Source: Spirochaetales bacterium
GTDB lineage: Bacteria; Spirochaetota; Spirochaetia; SZUA-6; DRHE01
Direction of reading: 5' to 3'
NCBI GenBank assembly: GCA_016935715.1
Contig: JAFGQJ010000099.1
Location: forward strand, 1-16,902
Length of the DNA stretch: 16,902 nucleotides
The stretch's first letter is position 1. Each line of letters opens with the position of its first letter. This document shows positions 5,977 to 13,157 of the stretch, piece by piece. A program made the position numbers and the translations under genes. The notes under the pieces are model-generated. The model saw nothing but the letters and a program-made list of their open reading frames with translations. It was not told where the DNA came from and ran no database searches.

Positions 5977-7200
5977 TCACATCCTCAGGCGAAACACGGT
6001 TTCGAAGGAGCCGAACAGCTCGAGATACTGCTCCAGCAGCCGGGACAGGAGGAATTTCTCCCGGACCGTCTCCCGGGCCCTCTCCCCCATCTGCCGGCGC
6101 CGCTTCTCGTCCTTGATCAGGTCGACGATCCTCTCGGCCGTCTCCTCCACCGAAGACACCAGATACCCGTTTTCCCCGTCGGCAATCTGGTAGCGGATTC
6201 CGCCCACGTTGCCGCCGATCACGGGGTTTCCCTTCCACATGGCCTCGGCCACGGTCAGTCCAAACCCTTCCCGCTTGGATTTCTGTATCACCACCGCCGC
6301 TTTGCGCTGCAGCGCGTTGACCAGGGCCGTGTCCTCCACGCTGAGGATGATGACGCGCTCGTCCCGCTCGTCCAGCAGGGAGTGGTAGACCTTCTCGCCC
6401 TCCGGGTCATCGGTCGCGATGTTCCCCAGCAGCACCAGGGTGGCATCCACCTCCTTCCGTGCCTTTTTAAAGGCCCGGATCACACCCTCCGGGTCCTTCC
6501 ACTTGTCGAAACGGGAGATCTGAGTCACCAGGGGCAGGTCCGTCGGAATGTCGTAGTGCTCCAGGCGTTCATTGATCCGGGCTTCGCTCAGGTCCCGGTT
6601 GGTGATGGAAAACGGGTCGATCGCGGGCATGAAGATGACTTGCGGCGTGTCCAGCTTCTGCCTGTACTCCTCGCAGCTGAACACCACTGCGTCGTAGCGC
6701 TCGATGGTGGGCCTGAGGTACTCCCACAGCTCGGGATCCGGATTGCTCATGTCCACGTGGCAGCGCCAGATCCACGGAGAGTGATGGGTGTAGTGCCCGA
6801 TCATGCCAAGGGGCTGGGGATCGTGGATCACCACCACGTCGTGAGCGGCGATGTGGTTGCGCACCACGTTCTCGTAGATGATCTCTTCGTAGACCTGTTT
6901 CTTCATCCTGGATAGATTGATCGTCCCGCCCTGGAGGGCATTGTGCATCTTCTTGGTGATGCTGAAGAAGTCCGGAGCGCCCTGGATGACCCGCCAGCCG
7001 GTACGCAGGCCGACGGAGTTCAGCAGGATGGTAAGGGAAGAGAGCAGGGTCGCCACCCCGCCGCCGTAGTAGGTGGAGCTCACGTTCACCACGTGGAGAT
7101 CCTTGATCTTTTCGACCTTGCCGAAAATCCGCTCCACCGCTTCCCCCCCGATGTAGCGCTCGTAGTCCTCCAGCTGCACGATTCTCGAATTGTCCCGCAT
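5977..7200 (-). CDS. treT: Trehalose synthase TreT (trehalose glycosyltransferring synthase, GT4)
   Basis: A 407-aa cytosolic GT-B enzyme that joins NDP-glucose and glucose into trehalose, reversibly, with retention of configuration. Family hallmarks are the donor/acceptor-loop region VNVSSTYYGGGVATLL (38-53), HDPQPLGMI (126-134), CHVDMSNPD (147-155) and SRFDKWKDP (229-237). The GT4 E-x7-E motif is EGFGLTVAE, with Glu311 and Glu319, followed by GNPVIGGNVGGI. The length matches archaeal and bacterial TreT. The start at 7200 has AGGAG seven bases upstream. It is the only intact gene between 4916 and 7753, with pseudogene fragments on both sides. Trehalose is a compatible solute and stress protectant, and in some organisms TreT instead degrades imported trehalose. 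Other GT4 enzymes (for example sucrose-phosphate synthase-like) are less likely given the N-terminal motif. Confidence 0.9.
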   Translation of the reverse strand: MRDNSRIVQLEDYERYIGGEAVERIFGKVEKIKDLHVVNVSSTYYGGGVATLLSSLTILLNSVGLRTGWRVIQGAPDFFSITKKMHNALQGGTINLSRMKKQVYEEIIYENVVRNHIAAHDVVVIHDPQPLGMIGHYTHHSPWIWRCHVDMSNPDPELWEYLRPTIERYDAVVFSCEEYRQKLDTPQVIFMPAIDPFSITNRDLSEARINERLEHYDIPTDLPLVTQISRFDKWKDPEGVIRAFKKARKEVDATLVLLGNIATDDPEGEKVYHSLLDERDERVIILSVEDTALVNALQRKAAVVIQKSKREGFGLTVAEAMWKGNPVIGGNVGGIRYQIADGENGYLVSSVEETAERIVDLIKDEKRRRQMGERARETVREKFLLSRLLEQYLELFGSFETVFRLRM

Positions 7201-7240
7201 CCTATTCTCCTGTGCTCGTATTTGTGTACTACCGTACTGC

Positions 7241-7257
7241 CGACCAACGGATGGTCG
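7241..7257. promoter_or_regulatory. Palindrome upstream of treT, possible operator or leader hairpin
   Basis: CGACCA and TGGTCG are perfect 6-bp inverted arms with a 5-bp centre, about 40 bp upstream of the treT start. A second small dyad (GTAC-TACC-GTAC, 7227-7238) lies between it and the gene. No convincing sigma-70 promoter could be matched. Confidence 0.3.
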
Positions 7258-7314
7258 AAATAGATGTTTGCGGTTATTTTTGAGGATATTTTGGACTAAC
7301 TGGAATCGAGCGCC

Positions 7315-7516
7315 CTACCCCGCCCGGGTGGCCTGGAGAAATTCTCGGACCTCCCCGTTGAACTGCTCCGGTGCTTCGAGGTTGCTGTCGTTGCCGCCAC
7401 CAGCGACTGTCACTGACCGCCCCGTGAAGGAGGAGCAGAGGCGGTCCCTGGCCTTTGCTCCGGAAGGCGATGGTCAGCTCTCCTATTTTCACCTCATCTA
7501 GTTTCACCTCATCCAT
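7315..7516 (-). pseudogene. Alpha/beta-hydrolase remnant: N-terminus joined to C-terminus, middle missing
   Basis: From the ATG at 7516 the frame reads IGELTIAFRSKGQGPPLLLL followed by HGAVSDSRWWR. This is the first strands of an alpha/beta-fold hydrolase with the HG oxyanion motif at residues 31-32. In the next frame, ending at the TAG at 7315-7317, the sequence reads DSNLEAPEQFNGEVREFLQA. This is the standard last segment of the same fold, where the catalytic His is followed by 'SNLE.PE.FN..V..FL'. About 200 residues holding the nucleophile elbow and catalytic Asp are absent, and the two parts are out of frame. The gene is therefore a non-functional deletion derivative. A 14/15-bp tandem repeat at its start codes for DEVKLDEVKI. 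Confidence 0.72.
7484..7513. repeat. 15-bp tandem direct repeat at the hydrolase start
   Basis: TATTTTCACCTCATC (7484-7498) and TAGTTTCACCTCATC (7499-7513) differ at one base. On the minus strand each unit holds a GATGAGGTG Shine-Dalgarno-like core, so the duplication also duplicates a potential ribosome binding site. Confidence 0.55.
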
Positions 7517-7531
7517 TCTAGAATATCTAGA
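7517..7531. promoter_or_regulatory. TCTAGA-ATA-TCTAGA dyad
   Basis: Two TCTAGA hexamers separated by ATA form a 15-bp dyad immediately upstream of the hydrolase remnant start. It is AT-rich within GC-rich DNA and could be an old operator. Its function is not established. Confidence 0.3.
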
Positions 7532-7660
7532 CCAAGAAGGGGAAGGAAATAACCCGATCGGCTTATGGCCGGTGCGAGGGTTCGATGTTACCTAGAGATA
7601 GACCCCGGAAAGACGAGGTCGACCAGCTGAGGCGCCCGAGTGGAATCCGGAGGTCGATCA

Positions 7661-7669
7661 TGCTAAGAT
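7661..7669 (+). promoter_or_regulatory. Possible extended -10 promoter for the lipoprotein-sorting operon
   Basis: TGCTAAGAT has the TGN extension and a four-of-six -10 hexamer (TAAGAT). The hexamer at the -35 distance (TGGAAT) is poor. It would start transcription near 7676, inside the left arm of the leader inverted repeat. Confidence 0.25.
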
Positions 7670-7671
7670 CC

Positions 7672-7728
7672 GAGGACACGCTGCAGGAAAATGGAGTGGT
7701 GACTCTGCGCAGTGCGTTCAGCGTCCTC
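7672..7728 (+). promoter_or_regulatory. Inverted repeat in the leader of the lipoprotein-sorting operon
   Basis: GAGGACACGCTG (7672-7683) and CAGCGTCCTC (7719-7728) pair as six plus four base pairs with a 2-nt bulge. Flanking TCC/GGA (7668-7670 and 7730-7732) can extend the stem past a single-base bulge. The loop is about 35 nt. The stem ends 13 bases before the Shine-Dalgarno (GAGGAG, 7741-7746) of the first gene. The rest of 7532-7753 shows no supported gene. Confidence 0.4.
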
Positions 7729-7753
7729 TGGAAGATCGACGAGGAGAAATCGA

Positions 7754-8515
7754 ATGAAATATTGGACAGCCGCCTCTCTCGCCCTTGCGTGCTTCCTGGC
7801 CTTCAGCGGCACCGCCTCTGCCCAGAACAGGCCGGAAGCCCGGGAAGTGATCGAAAAGATCGACCAGCTCTACCGGGCGCAGTCAAGCTACGCTCTGATG
7901 GAGATGGAGATCGTGAATCCCAACTGGGAGAGGACCCTCCGGCTGGAGGCCTGGTCTTCGGGCACGGAAAAGACGATGATCCGCATCCTGGCCCCGGCAA
8001 AGGAACGGGGAACGGGAACGCTTCGCATCGGCAATGAGATGTGGAACTACCTGCCCAAGGTCGACAAGACCATCCGCATCCCCCCCTCCATGATGATGAG
8101 CTCGTGGATGGGCTCGGACTTCACCAACGACGACCTGGTCAAGGAGTTCACCTTCGCCGAAGACTACACCTTCCGCTACGGGGAGGTCGAGGCTCCCGAG
8201 GAGAACCGGCTGTACATCGAGTGCACCCCGAAGCAGGGACGTCCCATCGTCTGGGAGCGGGTGCTGCTGGTCGTGGACTCCCGGAGCCTGCTCCCGGTTA
8301 CCGAGAAGTTCTACGACGAGGAGGGAAAGCTGATGAGGACGATGAGCTTCAGGGAGGTGAAGAGCTTCGGCGACCGGAGAATCCCCTCGGTCATGGAGCT
8401 GGTTCCCCACGATGAGAAGGGGAAAACGGTCATCCGCTACCTGGAGGCGGAGTTCGACATCGACATTCCCGATGGCACCTTCACCACCCGCAACCTCCGT
8501 ACCTTCCGGGGATAG
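7754..8515 (+). CDS. Outer-membrane lipoprotein-sorting protein (LolA-like)
   Basis: A 253-aa exported protein. A clear Sec signal peptide (MKYWTAASLALACFLAFSGT, then ASA|QN) predicts cleavage after Ala23. The mature part matches the LolA-like family usually annotated 'outer membrane lipoprotein-sorting protein' (COG2834 / PF17131 type). It begins AREVIEKIDQLYRAQSSYALMEMEI, then has MWNYLPKVDKTIRIPPSMM, MGSDFTNDDLVKE and a C-terminal DIDIPDGTFTTRNLRTF. These proteins form an open beta-barrel with a hydrophobic cavity and are thought to carry lipids or lipoproteins across the periplasm. The start at 7754 has GAGGAG seven bases upstream. It is first in an operon with two FtsX permeases and a LolD-like ATPase (17-bp gap), which strongly supports a chaperone role for substrate released by that transporter. 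Confidence 0.87.
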   Translation: MKYWTAASLALACFLAFSGTASAQNRPEAREVIEKIDQLYRAQSSYALMEMEIVNPNWERTLRLEAWSSGTEKTMIRILAPAKERGTGTLRIGNEMWNYLPKVDKTIRIPPSMMMSSWMGSDFTNDDLVKEFTFAEDYTFRYGEVEAPEENRLYIECTPKQGRPIVWERVLLVVDSRSLLPVTEKFYDEEGKLMRTMSFREVKSFGDRRIPSVMELVPHDEKGKTVIRYLEAEFDIDIPDGTFTTRNLRTFRG

Positions 8516-8532
8516 GTGCGGAGGCTGCTGGG

Positions 8533-9747
8533 ATGCTGACACTGAGACTCGCCATACGAAATCTCTTCCGCCAGGGCAAACGCACCCTGTTCACCGGCCT
8601 GAGCATGCTGGTGGGGTTCGTCCTGGCCAGCTTTTTCATCGGCTGGGCGGACGGGACCTACAACCACATCATCGACGGCTTCACCCGCAACCGCCTGGGC
8701 CACATCCAGATCCACAGGCAGGGATATCTCGACGATCCCTCCCTGTACAAGACCATCGAGAAACCCGAAGCAGTGGGGGCGGAGATAGAGGCGATTGGCG
8801 CCGTCGAGTCCTGGGCACCCCGGATCTTCGCCGCGGGCCTGGCCTCGGCGGGCGAGCAGAGCGCCGGCACCCGGGTCATCGGGATCGACCCGGAAAGGGA
8901 GGACCGCACCACCGGCTTCGCCGCCAAGCTCACCGAGGGATCCTACTTCGGCTCTTCCCCAAACCAGGCGATAATCGGCCTCACCCTGAGCACGATCCTG
9001 GATACGGGAGTCGGGGATGAGCTGATCATCGTCTCCCAGGCGGCGGACGGCTCCATCGCCAATGACATCTACCGGATCATCGCCCTGGTCGACACCGGAG
9101 ACCCGGGACTGAATCGCAGTGCGGTCTACCTCGGCATGGCGGACGCCCAGAGACTGTTCGTTCTGGAGCAGCGGGTGCACGAGATCGCGCTCACCGTCGG
9201 CAACCTCGGCCAGGTGAATGAGGCCACCGCGGAAATCCGGCAGCTTCTGGACGGAAGGGATCTGGAGGTGGATCCCTGGCAGGAGTTCGCCAGCGAGTTC
9301 TACAAGGCGATGCAGGCGGACAAGAACGGGATGTACCTGTCCCTTCTGGTCGTGGTGATCGTCGTGGCCATCACCATCCTCAACACCGTGCTCATGTCGG
9401 TCCTGGAGCGGCAGAAGGAGTACGGGGTGCTCCGGGCGATCGGGACCCGTCCTGGCCGCATCGTGGGCATGGTCGTGACCGAAACAGCCCTGCTGGCCGC
9501 CGCCAGCATCGTTCTCGGCTCGATCCTGGGTCTGCTGCTGAACTGGTACTTCTCCAGCCATGGGATCGCCCTGGCCAATCCGATCGAGTGGGGAAGCGTG
9601 CAGTTCCAGTACATGAGGGGGGAGATCAACGCCCGCAGCTTCTACCTGCCCTCCCTCACCGTGATCGTCACCTCCCTGCTGGTCTGCCTGCCCCCGGCTC
9701 TGCGGGCGGCCCGGACCGAGCCGGCGGTCACCATGCGGACGTTCTAG
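8533..9747 (+). CDS. FtsX/LolE-family ABC transporter permease, subunit 1
   Basis: A 404-aa inner-membrane protein with the four-helix layout of the MacB/LolCE/FtsX family. One N-terminal helix (about residues 20-38) follows LTLRLAIRNLFRQGKRTLFTG. A large periplasmic domain comes next (about 40-265, with the family-typical NRLGHIQIHRQGYLD). Three C-terminal helices lie at about 268-290, 316-340 and 365-385. Between helices 2 and 3, VLERQKEYGVLRAIGTRPG is the coupling segment that contacts the ATPase. CGGAGG lies eight bases before the ATG. It pairs with the next gene as a LolC/LolE-like heterodimer that uses ATP to lift substrate out of the inner membrane. Confidence 0.9.
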   Translation: MLTLRLAIRNLFRQGKRTLFTGLSMLVGFVLASFFIGWADGTYNHIIDGFTRNRLGHIQIHRQGYLDDPSLYKTIEKPEAVGAEIEAIGAVESWAPRIFAAGLASAGEQSAGTRVIGIDPEREDRTTGFAAKLTEGSYFGSSPNQAIIGLTLSTILDTGVGDELIIVSQAADGSIANDIYRIIALVDTGDPGLNRSAVYLGMADAQRLFVLEQRVHEIALTVGNLGQVNEATAEIRQLLDGRDLEVDPWQEFASEFYKAMQADKNGMYLSLLVVVIVVAITILNTVLMSVLERQKEYGVLRAIGTRPGRIVGMVVTETALLAAASIVLGSILGLLLNWYFSSHGIALANPIEWGSVQFQYMRGEINARSFYLPSLTVIVTSLLVCLPPALRAARTEPAVTMRTF

Positions 9748-9758
9748 GGGAGGCTTCG

Positions 9759-10985
9759 ATGGGATTCTACCTGAAACTGGCCTGGCGGAACATCTTCCGG
9801 AACCGAAGGAGGACCTTCCTCACCGGACTGATCATCGGCATCGGCCTGGCCGCCATGATCTTCGTGGACGCCTACATCGTGGGCATGAAGGACACCATGA
9901 TCGCTTCCGCCACCTCCTCGTTCCTGGGGCACGCCCAGATCCACCGTGAAGGCTTCCAGGATTCCCAGGATGCGGAGCTCACGATTGCCGGGGCGGGTCG
10001 GTTGATCGAACAGCTGGGAAACGACCCCGACGTGGAGGCGTTCACCCGGCGATCCCTCACCTACGGAACCGTCTCGGCGCCGGCGGAGATCGCCTCGGTG
10101 GTCATCTACGGGGTCGTTCCGGAAACCGAAAAGGAGCTGTCCAAGGTCGACGAGTCCATGGTCGACGGCACGTACCTGCAGGGCGGCCGGAGCACGGCCG
10201 CTCTGATCGGACAGGAGCTGGCGGAGCGGCTGGAGGTAGACTTGGGGGACCGTATCGTGCTCACGGCCACGCAGGCCGGCTCCGGGGAGCTGTCCCAGAC
10301 CCTGTTCCGGGTGGGCGGGGTGTTCCGCATGCACATTGGGGAGATCGACTCCTCCACGGTCTTTGTTTCCCTGGAATCGGCACAGGATCTGCTGGGCATC
10401 GGGGAAGGGATCCACGAGATCGCCCTCCGATTTGGAAGCAGCAGCTACGCCGTAGAGCGGGGGGAGCAGTTCTCACGGGAGTATTCCCGTTTCGGGAATG
10501 TGGCCGAAACCTGGCAGCAGCTGGTTCCCCAGATCAAGTACGTCCTGGACATGACCAACATCTCCATCCTGATCACCGTGATCCTGGTGTTCGCCATGAT
10601 CGTGTTCGGCATCATCAACACCATGTTCATGGCCCTGTACGAGCGCACCTTCGAATTCGGGGTGCTGAGGGCCGTGGGCACCCGGCCGGGGCGGCTGAGG
10701 AACCTGATCGTGATCGAGGCCGGGTCGCTGGCCCTGTACGCGGTGGCCCTCGGCATGGTGCTGGGTGGGACGGTCACCCTGATCAGCGCCCTGACCGGGC
10801 TGGATCTCACCGGGGTGGAGTTCGCGGGCGCCACCTTCACCAGCCGCATCTACCCGGTCTTTTCCGTGCGGCAGTTCACGATGTACCCCTTGCTGGTTTT
10901 CGCCTTTACCTGCCTGGTCAGTCTCTACCCGGCCCGGCATGCCGGCAGGATGTCCGTGGCCCGGGCACTGCAGAGGGCCCTGTGA
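9759..10985 (+). CDS. FtsX/LolC-family ABC transporter permease, subunit 2
   Basis: A 408-aa paralogue of the preceding permease with the same plan. The N-terminus is LKLAWRNIFRNRRRTFLTG with a helix at about 20-38. A periplasmic domain carries SFLGHAQIHREGFQD. Helix 2 (about 268-290) is followed by the ATPase-coupling segment LYERTFEFGVLRAVGTRPG, and two more helices follow. The chosen start has GGGGAGG five bases upstream. An upstream in-frame extension into the first permease gene is rejected because it overlaps coding sequence and breaks the family N-terminus. It sits 11 bp after the first permease, and its TGA overlaps an ATG (TGATG at 10983-10987). Confidence 0.9.
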   Translation: MGFYLKLAWRNIFRNRRRTFLTGLIIGIGLAAMIFVDAYIVGMKDTMIASATSSFLGHAQIHREGFQDSQDAELTIAGAGRLIEQLGNDPDVEAFTRRSLTYGTVSAPAEIASVVIYGVVPETEKELSKVDESMVDGTYLQGGRSTAALIGQELAERLEVDLGDRIVLTATQAGSGELSQTLFRVGGVFRMHIGEIDSSTVFVSLESAQDLLGIGEGIHEIALRFGSSSYAVERGEQFSREYSRFGNVAETWQQLVPQIKYVLDMTNISILITVILVFAMIVFGIINTMFMALYERTFEFGVLRAVGTRPGRLRNLIVIEAGSLALYAVALGMVLGGTVTLISALTGLDLTGVEFAGATFTSRIYPVFSVRQFTMYPLLVFAFTCLVSLYPARHAGRMSVARALQRAL

Positions 10986-11086
10986 TGCGGCGCCCGGCGA
11001 ACCCAGCGGTGCAGCGGCGGCTGCAGCCAGCGAAGGAGCTGTTGGAGTTGGAGGCGCCGAGTTGGAAGCGAAGGAAAACACCATGA
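10985..11086 (+). CDS. Possible 33-aa coupled small protein between permease and ATPase
   Basis: An ATG at 10985 overlaps the permease stop (TGATG). The frame then runs 33 codons to a TGA whose first base lies inside the ATPase start (ATGA at 11083-11086). AGGG lies seven or eight bases before the ATG. The peptide (MRRPANPAVQRRLQPAKELL and 13 more residues) is basic, with a short helical stretch, and has no signal peptide or homology I recognise. It may be a real small protein or a device that carries ribosomes across the 97-bp gap to the ATPase start. Chance cannot be excluded. Confidence 0.35.
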   Translation: MRRPANPAVQRRLQPAKELLELEAPSWKRRKTP

Positions 11087-11787
11087 GCGAGCAGAAACAG
11101 ATCGTCCTCACCAGGGGAGTCAAGAAGGATTACCGGCGGGACAGCGTGGTTGTTCACGCGGTCCAGGGAATAGACCTGGCCATAGAGAAAGGGGAGTTCA
11201 CGGCGATCGTGGGCCCCTCCGGATCCGGCAAGACGACCTTCCTCAACGTCATCTCCGGGCTGGACACCCCCACGGAGGGAGATGTCTGGCTGAACGGGGA
11301 GCACATCTCCAGGATGAGCGGTAACGAGCTGTCCGATTTCCGCAGGGACAACATCGGCTTCATCTTCCAGGCCTACAACCTGATCCCCGTCTTGAACGTG
11401 GAGGAGAACGTGGAGTACGTGATGATGCTGCAGGGCGTACCGGGGCAGGAGCGCCACCGGCGGGTTTCCGCCATCCTGAGAGACGTCGGCCTGGAAGGCT
11501 TCAATGACCGCTTTCCCAAAGCGATCTCCGGGGGCCAGCAGCAGAGGGTGGCCATAGCCAGGGCCATGGTGAGCCGGCCGGCGCTGGTTCTGGCCGACGA
11601 GCCCACCGCCAACCTGGACTCGAAGACCAGCGAGTCCCTTCTGGACATGATGAGGAAGCTGAATCGGGATACGGGGATGACCTTCGTGTTTTCGACCCAC
11701 GATCAACGTGTGATCGACAAGGCCCGGCGGGTGGTGGTTCTGGAGGATGGAGTGAATGTACGAGAGGAAATCAGAGAACATGAATGA
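11083..11787 (+). CDS. LolD-like ABC transporter ATP-binding protein
   Basis: A 234-aa cytosolic ATPase of the MacB/LolD/FtsE class with every catalytic motif intact. Walker A is GPSGSGKT (44-51), the Q-loop is FQAYNL (Gln96), the signature is ISGGQQQR (148-155), Walker B is LVLADEP (Glu173), the D-loop is ANLDS and the H-loop is STHD (His206). FQAYNLIPVLNVEENV is typical of ATPases that partner FtsX-type permeases. The start at 11083 is chosen because the family N-terminus begins there and an AAGGA lies about eight bases upstream. The frame stays open further upstream as an alanine-rich extension that is not family-like. It powers the two permeases encoded just before it. Confidence 0.92.
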   Translation: MSEQKQIVLTRGVKKDYRRDSVVVHAVQGIDLAIEKGEFTAIVGPSGSGKTTFLNVISGLDTPTEGDVWLNGEHISRMSGNELSDFRRDNIGFIFQAYNLIPVLNVEENVEYVMMLQGVPGQERHRRVSAILRDVGLEGFNDRFPKAISGGQQQRVAIARAMVSRPALVLADEPTANLDSKTSESLLDMMRKLNRDTGMTFVFSTHDQRVIDKARRVVVLEDGVNVREEIREHE

Positions 11788-13045
11788 CATGCATCGCGGG
11801 GGAGTCAGATTCCGCGCTTTGCGCGGCCTTTGGCTGCTGGCGGGGTTGCTGCTGCTCGGCCTGCCCCTGCGCGGACTGGACGCATCTTTCGGCGGGTCCT
11901 GCAAGAACTTCCTCACCTGGCTCTACGATCCCCGCTGGCAGGGGGATTCCTTCGGGGTTTCCACGGGGATCATACGCCTTGAAGCGAGCCTCTACCCTGC
12001 CGAGTGGACCACCGTGGAGCTCGCCTGGCGGTTGTACCCGGAGATCCGGCCCGAGTCGCTCGAATTGGACTCGACCTTCTTCGGCGGCGAAAGCGAGGAG
12101 TACCGCCTGGCCGATTTCCGCAACCGTCTCCTGCCCTGGTCCGAAGCCGACGTGTACAACATCAGCCTCTCCCACGATCTGGATCGCGCGGCGATTACGT
12201 TTCACCTGCCCTTCGCCGATTGGACGGTGGGCAGACAGGCGGTTGCCTGGGGGAGCGCCCGGATCATCAACCCCACGGACGTGATCGTTCCCCTTCGCTT
12301 TTCGGCCCTGGAGAGCGAATACCGGAGAGGCGTGGATGCGGCCAGGCTGCGCGTCCCCTTCGGCACCATGAACGAATTCGATGCCGGCTGCATCTTCGGG
12401 AAGGAGCTGCGCTTCGACCGCAGCGCGGCCTTCGGCCGGTTGAAGCTCTACCTCCTGGAGACGGACCTCAGCATGCTGGCCATGCTGTTCCGGGAGGAGC
12501 TGATGGTTGGTGTCGACCTGGCCCGGGCGGTCGGAAACGCAGGCACCTGGCTGGAGGGGGCCTACGTGATCCCCGACGTTCTGAACGCGGACGGGTCCGC
12601 AGATCCGTGGGACGGGGACTACCTCCGTCTGTCCGCCGGTCTGGACTACAACTTCAGCTGCGGCCTCTACACCTACCTGGAGCTCCACTTCAACTCCCCG
12701 GGCCGCACGGATGCCGGCGAATACCTCCAGCTGCTCGATGATCCGGCCTACAGCAGGGGAGGCACCTACCTGCTGGGACGCTACTACCTGGGGCTGGGCG
12801 CAACCTATCCGCTTACACCCCTGCTTCCGGCCACGGGCCTGGTCCTGGCGAACCTGAGCGATCCTTCCCTGGTCGTCTCCCTCTCTCTGGAATACAATAT
12901 CAAGGAGAATGTGTACCTGGAAGCCGGCTGCACCCTGGGGCTGGGGGAAAACCCCGTTGTCAGCGGCGGTGTACCGGTGGAGTACCGCTCGGAGTTCGGC
13001 GCCTACCCCAATGCGGTCTACACGGCGGTGAAGCTGTACTTCTGA
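11780..13045 (+). CDS. Outer-membrane beta-barrel protein of the lipoprotein-sorting operon (DUF1302-like)
   Basis: A 421-aa protein with an N-terminal signal segment (FRALRGLWLLAGLLLLGLPL, then RGLDA). Many alternating short strands rich in Tyr, Leu and Gly follow, and it ends in AVYTAVKLYF. The terminal Phe with alternating aromatics is the beta-signal read by the BAM machinery. The segment GRQAVAWGSARIINPTDVI is the hallmark of DUF1302-like barrels that travel with RND or ABC exporters. Three starts are possible: 11756 (GGAGG upstream, overlapping the ATPase by 32 bp), 11780 (ATGAATGA overlap) and 11789. I use 11780, which gives an ordinary signal peptide. The location suggests it is the outer-membrane end, or a client, of the LolA/FtsX/LolD-like route. 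Confidence 0.82.
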   Translation: MNDMHRGGVRFRALRGLWLLAGLLLLGLPLRGLDASFGGSCKNFLTWLYDPRWQGDSFGVSTGIIRLEASLYPAEWTTVELAWRLYPEIRPESLELDSTFFGGESEEYRLADFRNRLLPWSEADVYNISLSHDLDRAAITFHLPFADWTVGRQAVAWGSARIINPTDVIVPLRFSALESEYRRGVDAARLRVPFGTMNEFDAGCIFGKELRFDRSAAFGRLKLYLLETDLSMLAMLFREELMVGVDLARAVGNAGTWLEGAYVIPDVLNADGSADPWDGDYLRLSAGLDYNFSCGLYTYLELHFNSPGRTDAGEYLQLLDDPAYSRGGTYLLGRYYLGLGATYPLTPLLPATGLVLANLSDPSLVVSLSLEYNIKENVYLEAGCTLGLGENPVVSGGVPVEYRSEFGAYPNAVYTAVKLYF

Positions 13046-13157
13046 GGCGACGCCCGGGGAAAAACCTGCTCGGCTGTCACGCATGATCTCCGGCGGGGCA
13101 GGATCGGTCCGGCGTCGAAGCGATGACCAGGCGGGCCCTGCTGTGGTAAAGTACGGC

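Noticed and set aside
7585..8037. 150-codon frame starting upstream of, and overlapping, the LolA-like gene
   Set aside because: The overlapping frame has a signal peptide, a strong ribosome binding site and clear family identity; this one has neither.
8437..9561. 374-codon open frame antisense to the first permease
   Set aside because: High-GC antisense shadow; the plus-strand permease has the full FtsX architecture.
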